A DNA stretch of 64,000 bases from Spirosoma agri (GCF_010747415.1 NZ_JAAGNZ010000002.1:248001-312000); one strand, 5' to 3'. Positions 52,278-62,697 are shown, counted from the first letter of the stretch. Notes: a model not told the origin generated them from the letters alone. Numbers and translations are program-made.

Positions 52278-52979
52278 TCACTGCCGATTCGGCTGAACGG
52301 CTTCGTGCAGAGCGCCCCAAGCCTGATCTAACGCCTGCTCGATAACTGTCCAGTCGGCTTCGGTCGTGCCGCCCGGTTTCAGAACGGAGTCGTCGCGCAT
52401 ACGCATCGCATTCGCGCGAAGTCGGGCGTACGTCTGGAAAGGAGCCACCGGTAAATTGTACTGAGCCGCAGCCGTTGCCGCCAGCGCATTGGCTAAGTTG
52501 GCGTACGAATACCGTTCGCGCTGACGATGTATAATCCACCAGTCCAGCTCCAGCGCGGCTACCTTGTGTACATCGAATGAATTGGTGCTGAGCGAATGAA
52601 TCGACTCGTAATACGAAATGAGCTCGGGGAGCGCCCGCTGGTAATCAGCCCGCGTTTTACCCTGTTTGAAAATGAAGGCTGATTTGGTTGCCTGATAACC
52701 CAGCCGAAATGATCGCCAGAACCGGGTGTGAAATTGTTGACGCAGACCCGACGCCAGTTGCCAGAAAAGAAGCACCGGTTTTCGTTCGTAGTAGGATCGC
52801 CACATCGCCGTTTCAATCGTCGCGACTGTGCGGGCATCAAACTGCCGTATGTCGTGCTTGGTCGGCACAACCAAATCGATGACGATCCAGAGGAGAAAAG
52901 CTAACAGGGTAATGCGTCCTAGTCGTTGGCTTAGTCTGGGACGACGGGGTATATTCGATACGGGGGCAGGGCTATTCAT
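52278..52979 (-). CDS. Hypothetical single-pass membrane protein
   Basis: 233 residues from ATG 52979; the open frame upstream is unlikely to be translated. Seen: a basic Pro/Arg-rich N-terminus (SNIPRRPRLSQRLGR), one membrane helix (about 19-37, ITLLAFLLWIVIDLVVP), then a helical, Arg/Tyr/Trp-rich domain (TIETAMWRSYYERKPVLLFW, YSYANLANALAATAAAQYNL). The motif of positive residues before the helix suggests the bulk lies outside the cytoplasm. I recognise no family. It is convergent with the NHL gene and downstream of the oxidoreductase gene. Confidence 0.7.
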   Translation of the reverse strand: MNSPAPVSNIPRRPRLSQRLGRITLLAFLLWIVIDLVVPTKHDIRQFDARTVATIETAMWRSYYERKPVLLFWQLASGLRQQFHTRFWRSFRLGYQATKSAFIFKQGKTRADYQRALPELISYYESIHSLSTNSFDVHKVAALELDWWIIHRQRERYSYANLANALAATAAAQYNLPVAPFQTYARLRANAMRMRDDSVLKPGGTTEADWTVIEQALDQAWGALHEAVQPNRQ

Positions 52980-53129
52980 ACAGGTTATAAACGCTGATAA
53001 CGGACCGACTATATACCTAGAAAGCCCAACTTCTGGTTTTCTGGAAATCGAAAAGGTTGCTACGTGTGGTGTCAACGGGTAACAAGTGACAAACACACAT
53101 AACAACCTTCGCGGTTTTTTGAGAATTCC

Positions 53130-54581
53130 CTACGCTTTTTTAGAGGCCGCTTTTTGAGAAGCAATCGTCTTTTTGGGGGCGGCTTTGGCAGCCGGATTTT
53201 TCTGGATCATGGTCACTGGGTCCCAATGCACGACTTTCTGGTCAAAGTAACTTTCGTTGCAGGCCAGTACTGGTGCGGCTGCCCGGAAACCGAAGACCGG
53301 ATCTTCGAGCGTCCCCTGACTGCCCCGGCGTACGTTGTCGAAGAAATCCGCGAAGTGTTTCGCGTGAGCATCATCGTCTTTGGGCGCTTCAAACTTCACT
53401 TCTTTAACCGGCTCGGCCTTGCGGGTGTCGGGCGGATACTGGGCATCGTACTGACGCGTAAATTCCTGCTGGACCGGTTCGGTGAAGGTGAAGAAGCTGT
53501 CGTAACCGCCATAGCCAGGCGCAACGGGAAGTTTCTTTTTGGTCATGATCAGGTTGTTTTCGGAAAATTCGATCTGCCCTTCGTTCCCGATAATGCGCGT
53601 CACGTCGTTGATCTTTCCGGCATTGGCGAAGTTCACCCGAAGTACCATCTGGAAGGCTTCGTGCTGGTCTGTTTTGGGATAATCCATAATACAGGCCATA
53701 ATATCGGGCACATCACGGCCATCTTTCCAATAGGCTAGATTTCCTGACGAGTAGATGCGCGTTGGACCGAGTGTGTTGGTCACGTAATGAACGCCCGTGA
53801 TCAGGTGAATGAACAAATCGCCCGCAACACCCGTACCGTAGTCTTTATAGTTCCGCCAGCGGAAAAAGCGTTTGGCATCAAAGGCATGTTTGGGTGCATC
53901 GCCAAGGAATCGGTCCCAGTCAACGGTTTGGGTCGATGCATCGGTTGGAATCGAGTATTGCCAGGCCCCGATGGCGTTGAACCGGTCGCTGTTGGATTCG
54001 ATGTAGTTGATCTGGCCAATATCGCCTGCTTCCACGAGTCGCTTGGCTTCTTTAAATGCCGCACTGCTGATCCGCTGGCTACCGACCTGCATGGTCTTGC
54101 CCGATTTTTTCCAGGCATCGATCACCGCCTTACCTTCATTCAGGTGCTGAACCATCGGCTTCTCGCAATAGACGTGCTTGCCCGCTTTGAGCGCGGCAAT
54201 CGTGATGTGATCGTGCCAGTGATCGGGCGTTACGACAAGGACGGCATCGACATCCGGGCGGGCCAGAATTTCCCGGTAGTCACGGGTCGTGAACAACTCC
54301 TTGTCTTTGCCAAAGGCCGTTTTTGCGTGTTCGAGCCGTCCAGTGTAGAGATCAGCAACGCCAACTAGCTCTATATCGGGGTTTCGGAGTGCAGCCTGAG
54401 TATCAAAATTTCCTTGGATGCCCATGCCGATCGTCGCAATGCGGATTTTGTCATTCGGGCTAATCTTCATCAGATTAGGAATATAAGCGGGCATGCCAAA
54501 AGGTCGGGCAATACTTTCGGTTGCGACCAGGGCCGAAGCCGCCGACAGGCTCTTTATGAATGTTCGTCTATTGGATTGCAT
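53130..54581 (-). CDS. Exported Gfo/Idh/MocA-family oxidoreductase
   Basis: NAD(P)-dependent sugar or polyol oxidoreductase sent out by the Tat system. Seen: twin-arginine signal NRRTFIKSLSAASALVATES, Rossmann domain with IATIGMGIQG near 50, VGVADLYTGR, DAVLVVTPDHWHDHI, the family motif EKPM (HVYCEKPMVQ), and a C-terminal dehydrogenase domain with the substrate His in LFIHLITGVHYV. The last 25 residues are an unusual Ala/Lys-rich tail. 483 residues. Shares a divergent promoter region with the sugar isomerase, so both may act on the same sugar. Substrate unknown. Confidence 0.9.
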   Translation of the reverse strand: MQSNRRTFIKSLSAASALVATESIARPFGMPAYIPNLMKISPNDKIRIATIGMGIQGNFDTQAALRNPDIELVGVADLYTGRLEHAKTAFGKDKELFTTRDYREILARPDVDAVLVVTPDHWHDHITIAALKAGKHVYCEKPMVQHLNEGKAVIDAWKKSGKTMQVGSQRISSAAFKEAKRLVEAGDIGQINYIESNSDRFNAIGAWQYSIPTDASTQTVDWDRFLGDAPKHAFDAKRFFRWRNYKDYGTGVAGDLFIHLITGVHYVTNTLGPTRIYSSGNLAYWKDGRDVPDIMACIMDYPKTDQHEAFQMVLRVNFANAGKINDVTRIIGNEGQIEFSENNLIMTKKKLPVAPGYGGYDSFFTFTEPVQQEFTRQYDAQYPPDTRKAEPVKEVKFEAPKDDDAHAKHFADFFDNVRRGSQGTLEDPVFGFRAAAPVLACNESYFDQKVVHWDPVTMIQKNPAAKAAPKKTIASQKAASKKA

Positions 54582-54677
54582 GAGCGATGTGCTTTACACG
54601 TATGATCACTAAAGCGAAAAGACCCCTTGTTTTACCCCTTAGAAAAATAGTTGGTTGGCTCCCGAAAAAGCTGGTCG

Positions 54678-54717
54678 GGTATTGATTGTAGGTAGGGAGT
54701 AGGATAAAATCAATACC
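54678..54717. promoter_or_regulatory. Inverted repeat in divergent promoter
   Basis: GGTATTGATT and its exact complement AATCAATACC are 30 bases apart (start to start, about three helical turns), between the divergent oxidoreductase and isomerase genes. It is a candidate operator for joint control. Confidence 0.55.
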
Positions 54718-54760
54718 AACTTTTACGTGCAATCCGGTCAAATCCTGTTGTCGAGAATTT

Positions 54761-55693
54761 ATGCCTCCCGTTTCGCGTCGTTCATTCCTCCAATCGTCGG
54801 CTTTGCTGGCGGGAAATCTCCTGCTTCCGTCAGGACCGGCATTTGCTGGGTTGCAGAAGGCACTGCGGCTGGGCGGTCCTATTTTTCTGAAAAGCGACGA
54901 CCCCGACGCACTGGCCCGGGAGCACCGGCGGTTGCAATACAGTTCTGCTTATGTTCCCCCGGTCGAGTTGAAGGACACGGCAAAAATTAACGCCATTCGA
55001 AAAGCGTTTGCTGATCAAAACATCCTGATCGCCGAAGTAGGTGCCTGGGTGAATATGCTCGACGAGGACGCTGAAAAGCGCCGTAAAAATTTGACCTACG
55101 TGATCGAACGGCTGGCACTGGCAGAAGCGGTCGGCGCACTGACCTGCGTGAACATTGCCGGTTCCTACAACCCCAAGCACTGGGACGGCCCCGACGCCCG
55201 CAACCTGACGACCGACTACGTCGATGCTACGGTCGAGAACTGTCGCAATGTGATCGATGCCGTAAAACCGAAACGGGCAAAATTCTCGCTGGAGATGATG
55301 GGGTGGAGCCTGCCCGATGGACCGGAATCGTACCTGAAGTTTATAAAAGCCGTTGACCGGCCTGCTTTTGGGGCCCACATCGACATTGCCAACATTATCA
55401 ACAGCCCTTCCCGATATTACAACAATACAGCGCTGATCAACGAAACCTTCCGCATTTTAGGCCGCTGGATTGCGTCGTCTCACGCTAAAGATGTTTACGG
55501 GAAAGACGGGCACTTTGCCGAAACAATGCCCGGCCGTGGCGGGATAGATTATGGCGCGTACCTCCGTAATGTGACAGCACTACCGCGAGAAGTTCCCCTG
55601 TTACTAGAGCATCTACGGACGCCCGAAGAGTATGACGAAGCCCGGCAATTCGTTATCAATCAGGCTACTAAAGCAAAGATTCAACTCGCCTGA
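54761..55693 (+). CDS. Exported sugar phosphate isomerase/epimerase-like protein
   Basis: 310 residues of the xylose-isomerase-like TIM-barrel family. Seen: Tat-like signal (SRRSFLQSSALLAGNLLLPS) ending near AFAG, then the barrel with ILIAEVGAWVNMLDEDAEKR, GALTCVNIAGSYNPKHW, FSLEMMGWSLPDG with the metal-binding Glu, GAHIDIANIINSPSRYY with Asp, and SSHAKDVYG with His. Metal ligands appear intact. Divergent from the Gfo/Idh/MocA oxidoreductase, a frequent partnership in Bacteroidota sugar pathways (for example in keto-sugar or inositol-like metabolism). The exact substrate is not evident. Confidence 0.85.
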   Translation: MPPVSRRSFLQSSALLAGNLLLPSGPAFAGLQKALRLGGPIFLKSDDPDALAREHRRLQYSSAYVPPVELKDTAKINAIRKAFADQNILIAEVGAWVNMLDEDAEKRRKNLTYVIERLALAEAVGALTCVNIAGSYNPKHWDGPDARNLTTDYVDATVENCRNVIDAVKPKRAKFSLEMMGWSLPDGPESYLKFIKAVDRPAFGAHIDIANIINSPSRYYNNTALINETFRILGRWIASSHAKDVYGKDGHFAETMPGRGGIDYGAYLRNVTALPREVPLLLEHLRTPEEYDEARQFVINQATKAKIQLA

Positions 55694-55725
55694 AACGAAA
55701 CTGACCGGCCACGGACCTATTCCGT

Positions 55726-56259
55726 TTATAAATCGGGGATTTCGCGAATTCGTACCTTCATGTGTGGACGCTCGCCATTGGGGACAATCGCGACGAATGT
55801 GTTATTGACCGTTTCGCCGTTGCGAATCATGTGGCCCGCCTGAATATTGGTGGTTGTCGTTACTTCTTTCCCTTCCGAATTTTTCACTTTTTGCTGGTAG
55901 GGGACTGTAAACGGGCGTGCCATGATCTTGCCGCTCTTTGCGGTCAATCGTTTGCCATTCGCGTTGAGGCAATCGAACGTGGCCAGTTCGTTGAGGTTTT
56001 CCTGGCCAAATACGGTCTGCCGGGGAAAAAATATTTTTGTGCAGTTACTCTTGTTCGTAACGTAAATCGTTACCTCATACCGCATAAAGGGCTCTCCGCT
56101 GATTTCGATACGGCGTTCATTATTGATCTCAAAGCCATAATCAATACCGTTTAGCTGGGCTGGCTTTCCGGCTTCAATCTCATAAGCCTGTTGAGCAAAA
56201 AGCGGACAATATACGGACAAGGTTAGCAGGCAACAGGTCAGGAAACGAATCATATTCAT
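55726..56259 (-). CDS. Hypothetical exported protein
   Basis: About 177 residues starting at ATG 56259 (ATG 56253 is equally possible). Seen: signal peptide (MIRFLTCCLLTLSVYCPLFAQ), then a beta-rich domain with paired cysteines (NKSNCTKIFFP and FDCLNANGKRL) and a strand-rich end (GETVNNTFVAIVPNGERPHM). No family recognised; it could be an ABC-type surface-binding or DUF-type protein. Upstream coding to 56337 would lack a signal and overlap the next gene, so it is not used. Confidence 0.65.
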   Translation of the reverse strand: MNMIRFLTCCLLTLSVYCPLFAQQAYEIEAGKPAQLNGIDYGFEINNERRIEISGEPFMRYEVTIYVTNKSNCTKIFFPRQTVFGQENLNELATFDCLNANGKRLTAKSGKIMARPFTVPYQQKVKNSEGKEVTTTTNIQAGHMIRNGETVNNTFVAIVPNGERPHMKVRIREIPDL

Positions 56260-56317
56260 CGGTGGCTTAACGGCATAAAAATACATAGCGACCACTATAT
56301 CAGGCAAGTCTGGGCCA

Positions 56318-56662
56318 CTACTTCCATAAAACGGCAATCAGAATGATTGATAGTGCCAGCACTAACTGGACAACTATTTTTAACGTGAACGATTGACCAT
56401 AATGGATTGGGTATAAAATAGCACCAACGATCACGCCCGTTACAAAGAACAAAAAGCGATTCGACCACATAGATCCGTTAAATCCCTCGACACCAAATTT
56501 TGATGCCTGAATCCACAACCACGCGCAGGCTACGGCTAGTACGTAAGGCATGGGCGATTGAATCCATTTGCTATTTTTAAACTGCCAATACATAATGTAC
56601 CAGTGTCCAACAGAGCCAATCAGAAAGAGCAGGGTCGATAGCGCTATCTTGTGGTATTGCAT
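56318..56662 (-). CDS. Small membrane protein
   Basis: 114 residues forming four predicted transmembrane helices (about 6-25, 38-53, 68-86 and 93-112), with short loops (YWQFKNSKWIQSP, FGVEGFNGSMWSNR, YPIHYGQSF). No catalytic motif; family not recognised. It lies 58 bases upstream of the exported hypothetical on the same strand and may share its transcript. A hairpin follows its 5' side. Confidence 0.65.
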   Translation of the reverse strand: MQYHKIALSTLLFLIGSVGHWYIMYWQFKNSKWIQSPMPYVLAVACAWLWIQASKFGVEGFNGSMWSNRFLFFVTGVIVGAILYPIHYGQSFTLKIVVQLVLALSIILIAVLWK

Positions 56663-56688
56663 CGCCAGTAAGCTGGTTATAAATAGTA

Positions 56689-56740
56689 AGGCTGATTTCG
56701 TGTTGTTAGCGTTGACGCACTGACAACACGAAATCAGCCT
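56689..56740. repeat. 18-bp inverted repeat
   Basis: Perfect arms AGGCTGATTTCGTGTTGT and complement with a 16-base loop, 41 bases past the GH125 stop. It probably ends that transcript, but there is no T run. Confidence 0.7.
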
Positions 56741-56780
56741 GGTGAACCAATTCCAATAGTTTTCAGCGGTGCTGACGGGA

Positions 56781-58229
56781 TCAGACGGGCTTGCTTAGCA
56801 GATGCGGACGTTCATTCGCCACTTTCAGTATGAGTTCGCCAAAAAGCGTATTGGCCCAGGCGAACCATTTGCGGGTAAATTTAGCCGGATCATCCTGATT
56901 GAACGACTCGTGCATAAAGCCCGTACCCGCGTGGGTTTTCTTCAACTGGCGAAGTTGCGCCAAAATTTCCTGATCGTCGGTGGAGGTCAGTGCCCGCATG
57001 ATCAGGCTCATCGGCCAGATGCTATTGACCAATGTATGTGGACTGCCAATCCCTTCAGCGGCTTTGCCTTTGAAAAAATAAGGGTTGTCGGCGCTAAGCA
57101 CGAAACGCCGGGTATTTCGATAAAGCGGGTCACTTGCCGGGAAAGCGCCCAAGTAGGGCAGAGCCAGCAGATTCGGCACATTGGCATCGTCCTGAAGCAG
57201 GTGATTACCGTAACCGTCTACTTCCAGCGCGTACATTTTGCCGTATTTGGGGTGATTGTAAATAGCGTACTGTTTCAACGCGGCCTCGACTTCGCTGGCC
57301 AGTGCCCGACAGTCGTTCGCAAAGGCGGTTTCAGTAGGGTGAATCTGACCAAGCATGGTTGCCAACTGCCGGAACGAGACAACCGCAAACCAGTTCGATG
57401 GCACGTAAAACGGGAAAACCGTCGCGTCGTCGGATGGTCGAAAAATGCTGTGAATCATACCGGTTGGCCGGGTCGGATTGCCGTAGCCATCGCCCGGTAC
57501 GGTATCCGTTGACCATGACGTTGTGCGGCTAAAATGGTAGGGCCCCCGGCTGGATTGCCCCCGGCTGGTTTTACGTTGTTGTTCCCGGCAGGTTTGCAGC
57601 GACAGTTTCATCGCCTTTAGCCAGTCTGCATCGAATGGGCCGATGTCGCCGGTTAGTTTCCAGTAATTGTGGGCTAGTCGAATGGGGTAACAAAGAGAAT
57701 CCAGTTCCCATTTGCGTTCATGGAGGCCCGGTTTCATCGTGGTAACGTCTTTTTTCCACTCGCCCTCTTTGGCCGCATCGGCGTAAAAAGCATTGGCGTA
57801 CGGGTCCCGAATGATGCACTGGTTTTGCCGCCGGATAACGCCTTCGATGAGTTGTTGTAATGGCTTATCCTGTTTGATCAGGGGTAAGTAAGGCCACACC
57901 TGCGCCGTGCTGTCGCGCAACCACATGGCGTCGATATCGCCGGTAATGACAAACGTATCTGGCTTACCGGCAGCGGTGCTCACTTGAACCGTCGTGTCGA
58001 GCGTATTGGGAAAACAGTTTTCAAATAACCAGGCTAGTTCAGGGTCACGAACGGTTTTGTGTATCCGCTCGATGGTTTGTTCAACGGCCGCGCTGGTAAA
58101 CTGACGCTTACCGGTAGCCGTCCGAACGAGGGGGAAATCGGAACCAGCCTGTGCCCATGCGGACTGAGAACTTAGCAATATGCCCGCGCTAGCTGCACCA
58201 GACTGTTGAATAAACTGACGACGATTCAT
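56781..58229 (-). CDS. GH125 family exo-alpha-1,6-mannosidase
   Basis: Glycoside hydrolase family 125 (formerly DUF1237), which removes terminal alpha-1,6-linked mannose from glycans. Seen: Tat signal with NRRQFIQQSGAASAGILLSS, then the (alpha/alpha)6-type domain with FVITGDIDAMWLRDSTAQVW, YPLIRL-like WELDSLCYPIRLAHNYWKLT, GMIHSIFRPSDDATVFPFYV with the presumed acid Asp, LLQDDANVPNLLALPYLG, and GFMHESFN with E441, the likely catalytic base. 482 residues. Exported, so it probably trims extracellular or periplasmic mannans. Residue roles are assigned by motif. Confidence 0.92.
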   Translation of the reverse strand: MNRRQFIQQSGAASAGILLSSQSAWAQAGSDFPLVRTATGKRQFTSAAVEQTIERIHKTVRDPELAWLFENCFPNTLDTTVQVSTAAGKPDTFVITGDIDAMWLRDSTAQVWPYLPLIKQDKPLQQLIEGVIRRQNQCIIRDPYANAFYADAAKEGEWKKDVTTMKPGLHERKWELDSLCYPIRLAHNYWKLTGDIGPFDADWLKAMKLSLQTCREQQRKTSRGQSSRGPYHFSRTTSWSTDTVPGDGYGNPTRPTGMIHSIFRPSDDATVFPFYVPSNWFAVVSFRQLATMLGQIHPTETAFANDCRALASEVEAALKQYAIYNHPKYGKMYALEVDGYGNHLLQDDANVPNLLALPYLGAFPASDPLYRNTRRFVLSADNPYFFKGKAAEGIGSPHTLVNSIWPMSLIMRALTSTDDQEILAQLRQLKKTHAGTGFMHESFNQDDPAKFTRKWFAWANTLFGELILKVANERPHLLSKPV

Positions 58230-58605
58230 GAAACGACAAAAATGAATTGACTATAAAAGAAGCAAAGAAAAAGAAGCCTTGCCTACAATCGGCTCCCCAG
58301 CTCCTATTATTTCTCAAATAGTGACCGTAACGCGGCTGGTAGGCTGCGATCAACATCCAGCGAAATCATAGTCAACTTTTACAAAGTACTGTCAAGCATA
58401 ACTCATTTAGCGTGGTTTACGTTGGCTTCGTCAGCATAACGAAAGATAACCTAACGGATTTTCAATGACCTGCTCATGGCAGGCGGAAACGCGCCAAATT
58501 TTGCGGTCAATAAACGTATTTATGGTGAATAAGCGTATGTTTGTTCATTTGACTTCGAGCCTTACTGCTGGCTATTTCTAGGCGTATCGATCAGCTTACC
58601 TGCTT
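58230..58605. other. Regulatory gap before araR
   Basis: 376 bases with no gene, between divergent GH125 and araR. It contains a direct repeat near 58510-58538 (given separately). No -7/-33 promoter element is obvious. Confidence 0.55.
58510..58538. promoter_or_regulatory. Direct repeat upstream of araR
   Basis: ATAAACGTAT and ATAAGCGTAT (one difference), 19 bases apart start to start, about 70 bases before araR. A possible binding site of AraR or another regulator. Confidence 0.45.
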
Positions 58606-59307
58606 ATGATTCATTATACACACCCCAGTCGAATTCTGGTAGCACTGGACTGTATCATTTTTGGCTTCGATGGAGAAGAAATCAAACTGCTGTTGATCAA
58701 ACGAAATTTCGAGCCGGAAAAAGGAAAATGGTCACTCATGGGCGGTTTCCTGAACGAAACGGAAGACCTCGAAGTAGCTTCCCAGCGTATTTTATACGAG
58801 CTGACCGGACTAACCAACAACTACCTTGAGCAACTGCAAACGTTTGGCTCGGTAAGCCGCGACCCCGTCGAGCGTACTATTTCAGTCGTTTATTACGCAC
58901 TCGTCAACATCGAGCAGCAAGACGTAACGACCATCAAGGCGCATAATGCCTATTGGATTAGCCTGAAAAATAAGCCTGAGTTGATTTTTGACCACGATGC
59001 TATGGTTGAACAGGCGCTGCGGCAGTTGCGCTACAAAGCGGCTTTGCACGCGATCGGGTTTGAACTGCTGCCGGAAAAATTCACGATTCCTCAGCTTCAG
59101 AAACTGTACGAAGCGATTTACAACACGAAACTCGACCGCCGAAATTTCAGCCGGAAAATTATATCGACCGATCTTCTGGTCAGTACCGGCGAAAAAGATA
59201 CCAACTCGGCTACCAAAAAAGGACAGTTGTATAAGCTGAATGCCGAAAAATACCAGCGATACTTAACCGATTACGTAAGTTTCTTCCCGGAGCTAACCCT
59301 GCTGTAG
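58606..59307 (+). CDS. araR: NUDIX-type arabinose regulator AraR
   Basis: Transcription regulator of the NrtR-like family: an N-terminal NUDIX-fold domain without hydrolase activity and a C-terminal winged helix. Seen: RILVALDCIIFGFDGEEIKL then LLIKRNFEPEKGKWSLMGGF and a degenerate NUDIX box (LNETEDLEVASQRILYELTG, where the canonical G-x5-E-x7-REUxEExGU is not kept), then the DNA-binding part (FTIPQLQKLYEAIYNTKLDR, RRNFSRKIIST). Homologous regulators in Bacteroides control arabinose genes with L-arabinose as effector. The araB and araA genes directly downstream support this role. Confidence 0.85.
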   Translation: MIHYTHPSRILVALDCIIFGFDGEEIKLLLIKRNFEPEKGKWSLMGGFLNETEDLEVASQRILYELTGLTNNYLEQLQTFGSVSRDPVERTISVVYYALVNIEQQDVTTIKAHNAYWISLKNKPELIFDHDAMVEQALRQLRYKAALHAIGFELLPEKFTIPQLQKLYEAIYNTKLDRRNFSRKIISTDLLVSTGEKDTNSATKKGQLYKLNAEKYQRYLTDYVSFFPELTLL

Positions 59308-59463
59308 AACTTGGTATAAAAAATAATTACTATTTCTTGTTGAAAGAACACAACGAATTTGTAGTATTGTGTCTGATAAACACTATTCGCAAAAAGACGT
59401 ATTTTAACCTTCACAATCAGCCGTTGATTGATGAGCGTTGAGCTATAGAAGTAAGTCATCATT

Positions 59464-61149
59464 ATGAGCAATTCATACGTTATCGGTGTTGACTTCGGCA
59501 CTGATTCGGTCAGGGCGCTGATCGTTGATACGCAGACGGGGCAGGCCGTTGGAACGCACGTCCACGAATACCAGCGCTGGAAAAAAGGGCTTTATTGCGA
59601 CCCGGCCACGTCGCAGTTTCGGCAGCATCCGCTCGACTATCTGGAAGGGCTGGAAGCCACCATTACAGCATCGCTGGCAAAAGCCCCAGACGACGTTCGG
59701 CAACACATCGTCGGCATCTCTATCGACACAACAGGGTCGACCCCCGTTGCCGTCGATGAAACGGGTTTGCCGCTGGCGCTTCGTCCCGATTTTACCGAGA
59801 ATCCCAACGGCATGTTCATTTTGTGGAAAGATCATACCGCCAATGCCGAAGCGGAAGAAATCAACGATCTGGCGCACCACTGGGATACGGACTATACCAA
59901 ATACGTGGGCGGCATTTACTCGTCGGAGTGGTTCTGGTCTAAGATGCTGCGAACACTCCGGGTTGATGAAGCCGTTCGGCAGCACGCTTTTTCGTGGGTC
60001 GAACACTGCGACTGGATATCGGCGGTACTGACCGGCAACACAAACCCATTGACCCTTCGCCGGTCGCGTTGTGCGGCTGGCCACAAAGCCTTGTGGCACC
60101 GTGAATTTGATGGTCTGCCGTCGGACGAATTTTTGACCCGGCTCGATCCGTTATTGAGCGGACAACGTGACCGCCTGTTTCGGGATACGTACACCGCCGA
60201 TCAATCGATGGGTAATCTGTCGGCTGAGTGGGCCGAAAAGCTGGGCCTTTCGACTGGTGTTGTCATTGGGGTGGGTGCCTTTGATGCGCACATGGGTGCC
60301 ATCGGTGCCGAAATTGAACCCTATGCCTTCGTTCGGATCATTGGCACATCGACCTGCGATATTCTGATGGCTCCTATCGAGGAAATCGGTCATCGGCTTA
60401 TTCGGGGTATTTGCGGGCAGGTGGATGGGTCAGTCGCGCCCGGCATGCTCGGACTGGAAGCCGGACAGTCGGCCTTCGGTGATGTCTATGCCTGGTTTGC
60501 CCGCCTGATAACCGGACCCGTCCGTGAGCTACTGGGCGACGAAGCCGCCGACACGCTAAGCCGTCAGCTTATTCCGCACCTATCGGAGCAGGCGGCTAAA
60601 TTACCCGTCACGGAGCATGATCTGATTGCGCTGGACTGGATCAATGGACGGCGAACGCCCGATGCCAATCACACGCTCAAATCAGCCATTGCCGGGTTGA
60701 ATCTTGGTACGGATGCCGCTAAAATCTTCAAAGCGCTGGTGGAGGCTACGACCTTCGGGTCACGCAGCATTGTCGATCGGTTTATAGAAGAAGGTGTCCC
60801 GATCAAAAAAGTCATTGCCATCGGCGGTGTTGCCAAAAAATCGCCATTTGTGATGCAGACATTGGCTGACGTACTCAACAAGCCCATTCAGGTCGCCAGT
60901 TCCGACCAGGCCTGTGCGTTGGGAGCCGCCATGTGCGCAGCCGTAGCCGCCGGTGTCCATCCGACAATGGAAGCGGCTCAACAGGCCATGGGTTCGGGCT
61001 TCGACGCCGAATACCAGCCTCGGCCTGAGCAGGTCGCTGTCTACGAAAAGTTATACCAGAAGTACCTGAACCTGGGTGCATTCATCGAAAATAAACAACC
61101 AAGCAGTACTCAATCTAGCAAGCAGTATGCTCAATCTGAATCAATATGA
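59464..61149 (+). CDS. araB: Ribulokinase
   Basis: Phosphorylates L-ribulose to L-ribulose-5-phosphate, the second step of L-arabinose breakdown. Seen: FGGY-family fold with [15 protein letters not shown], the ribulokinase signature [50 protein letters not shown] and, in the C-terminal domain, [20 protein letters not shown] and [20 protein letters not shown]. 561 residues, as for E. coli AraB. Its end overlaps the start of araA by 23 bases, so the two are translated from one message. Confidence 0.96.
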   Translation: MSNSYVIGVDFGTDSVRALIVDTQTGQAVGTHVHEYQRWKKGLYCDPATSQFRQHPLDYLEGLEATITASLAKAPDDVRQHIVGISIDTTGSTPVAVDETGLPLALRPDFTENPNGMFILWKDHTANAEAEEINDLAHHWDTDYTKYVGGIYSSEWFWSKMLRTLRVDEAVRQHAFSWVEHCDWISAVLTGNTNPLTLRRSRCAAGHKALWHREFDGLPSDEFLTRLDPLLSGQRDRLFRDTYTADQSMGNLSAEWAEKLGLSTGVVIGVGAFDAHMGAIGAEIEPYAFVRIIGTSTCDILMAPIEEIGHRLIRGICGQVDGSVAPGMLGLEAGQSAFGDVYAWFARLITGPVRELLGDEAADTLSRQLIPHLSEQAAKLPVTEHDLIALDWINGRRTPDANHTLKSAIAGLNLGTDAAKIFKALVEATTFGSRSIVDRFIEEGVPIKKVIAIGGVAKKSPFVMQTLADVLNKPIQVASSDQACALGAAMCAAVAAGVHPTMEAAQQAMGSGFDAEYQPRPEQVAVYEKLYQKYLNLGAFIENKQPSSTQSSKQYAQSESI

Positions 61150-62617
61150 AGTCTGGTTTATCACCGGAAGCCAGCACTTATACGGTGAAGAGACCCTTCA
61201 GCAAGTAGATACTCACTCCCAGATTATTGCCGGATTCCTGAATGACACGCCGACCATCCCGGTGCGCGTTGTGTTCAAGCCGGTCGTGAAAACACCGGAC
61301 GAGATTTATAGCATCTGTCAGGAAGCGAATGTCGCCCCAAATTGCGTGGGCATTATTACCTGGATGCACACGTTTTCGCCCGCAAAAATGTGGATACGTG
61401 GGCTGACCGTGCTGAAGAAACCGCTTCTGCATCTACATACCCAATTCAACCGCGACATTCCGTGGGGCAGTATCGATATGGACTTCATGAACCTGAATCA
61501 ATCGGCGCACGGTGACCGGGAGTTTGGGTTCATGGTGTCACGGATGCGCCTGAACCGGAAGGTTGTGGTTGGTTACTGGCAGCAGGACGATGTGCTTGAT
61601 AAGATTGCCGCCTGGGCGCGGGTGTCGGTTGCCGCGTATGAACTGAAGACCATGAAAGTGGCTCGTTTTGGCGACAATATGCGCCAGGTTGCCGTAACGG
61701 AAGGCGATAAGGTAGCTGCCGAAATGACCTTTGGCATGTCCGTCAACACGTATGGTATTGGCGACTTGGTGGCGGTGATCGACCAGGTGACTGACACCGA
61801 CGTAGACCGACTTGTGGAGGAATATGCCGACAGCTATACGCTCATGGACTCGCTGCTGAAAGGCGGAGCGCAACATAATTCGCTACGGGATGCCGCCCGG
61901 ATTGAGGTGGGTATGCGCGCTTTTCTGAAAGATGGAAACTTCGGCGCTTACACCGACACATTTGAAGATCTGCACGGCATGAAACAGTTGCCGGGCATTG
62001 CGTCGCAGCGGCTGATGGCCGATGGGTACGGGTTCGGTGGCGAAGGCGACTGGAAAACAGCCGCGATGGTCCGTACGCTGAAAGTGATGGCGTCGGGTCT
62101 GAAAGGAGGGAACTCGTTTATGGAAGATTATACCTACCACTTCGATCCGGCTAACCCACTGGTGCTTGGTTCGCACATGCTCGAAATCTGTCCATCGATT
62201 GCCGCCGAGAAACCCACCTGCGAAATTCATCCACTCGGTATTGGCGGCAAGGCCGATCCAGTCCGGTTGGTATTCAACGCACCCGCCGGTCCGGCCATTA
62301 ATGTATCGCTGATCGATATGGGGAATCGGTTCCGGCTGCTGGTCAACGAAGTAGAAGCTGTAGCGGTAACGGAAGCCCTGCCCAAATTGCCCGTTGCCCG
62401 CGCGTTGTGGAAACCCATGCCCGATATGCAAACGGGTTGTGCCGCCTGGATTCTGGCGGGGGGAGCCCACCACACGGTATACAGCCAAAACCTAACGACC
62501 GAACACATCGAAGATTTCGCCGATATGTTCGGGGTTGAGCTGGTCGTGATCGATAAGAACACAACGATCCGGCAGCTGAAAAATGAATTGCGCTGGAGCG
62601 AAGCCTCGTTCCGGTAA
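61127..62617 (+). CDS. araA: L-arabinose isomerase
   Basis: Converts L-arabinose to L-ribulose. Seen: [49 protein letters not shown], the metal-binding residues in [19 protein letters not shown] and MLEICPSI, with the final His in [17 protein letters not shown]. 496 residues from ATG 61127; the open frame upstream overlaps araB and is not used. It forms an araB-araA operon under AraR, with an arabinofuranosidase 80 bases downstream. No araD epimerase is seen in the window; it may lie beyond. Confidence 0.96.
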   Translation: MLNLNQYEVWFITGSQHLYGEETLQQVDTHSQIIAGFLNDTPTIPVRVVFKPVVKTPDEIYSICQEANVAPNCVGIITWMHTFSPAKMWIRGLTVLKKPLLHLHTQFNRDIPWGSIDMDFMNLNQSAHGDREFGFMVSRMRLNRKVVVGYWQQDDVLDKIAAWARVSVAAYELKTMKVARFGDNMRQVAVTEGDKVAAEMTFGMSVNTYGIGDLVAVIDQVTDTDVDRLVEEYADSYTLMDSLLKGGAQHNSLRDAARIEVGMRAFLKDGNFGAYTDTFEDLHGMKQLPGIASQRLMADGYGFGGEGDWKTAAMVRTLKVMASGLKGGNSFMEDYTYHFDPANPLVLGSHMLEICPSIAAEKPTCEIHPLGIGGKADPVRLVFNAPAGPAINVSLIDMGNRFRLLVNEVEAVAVTEALPKLPVARALWKPMPDMQTGCAAWILAGGAHHTVYSQNLTTEHIEDFADMFGVELVVIDKNTTIRQLKNELRWSEASFR

Positions 62618-62645
62618 TCCACAGACCCTCATACCCTCACCGCCC

Positions 62646-62672
62646 GGCCCTCTTCCGTTCTTGGAGAGGGCC
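62646..62672. repeat. GC-rich hairpin between araA and GH51 gene
   Basis: GGCCCTCT and AGAGGGCC flank an 11-base loop, within the 80-base gap. It may be a weak terminator or a short dispersed intergenic repeat that reduces read-through. Confidence 0.55.
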
Positions 62673-62697
62673 GCCGTACACAAACGTTCCATTTTTT

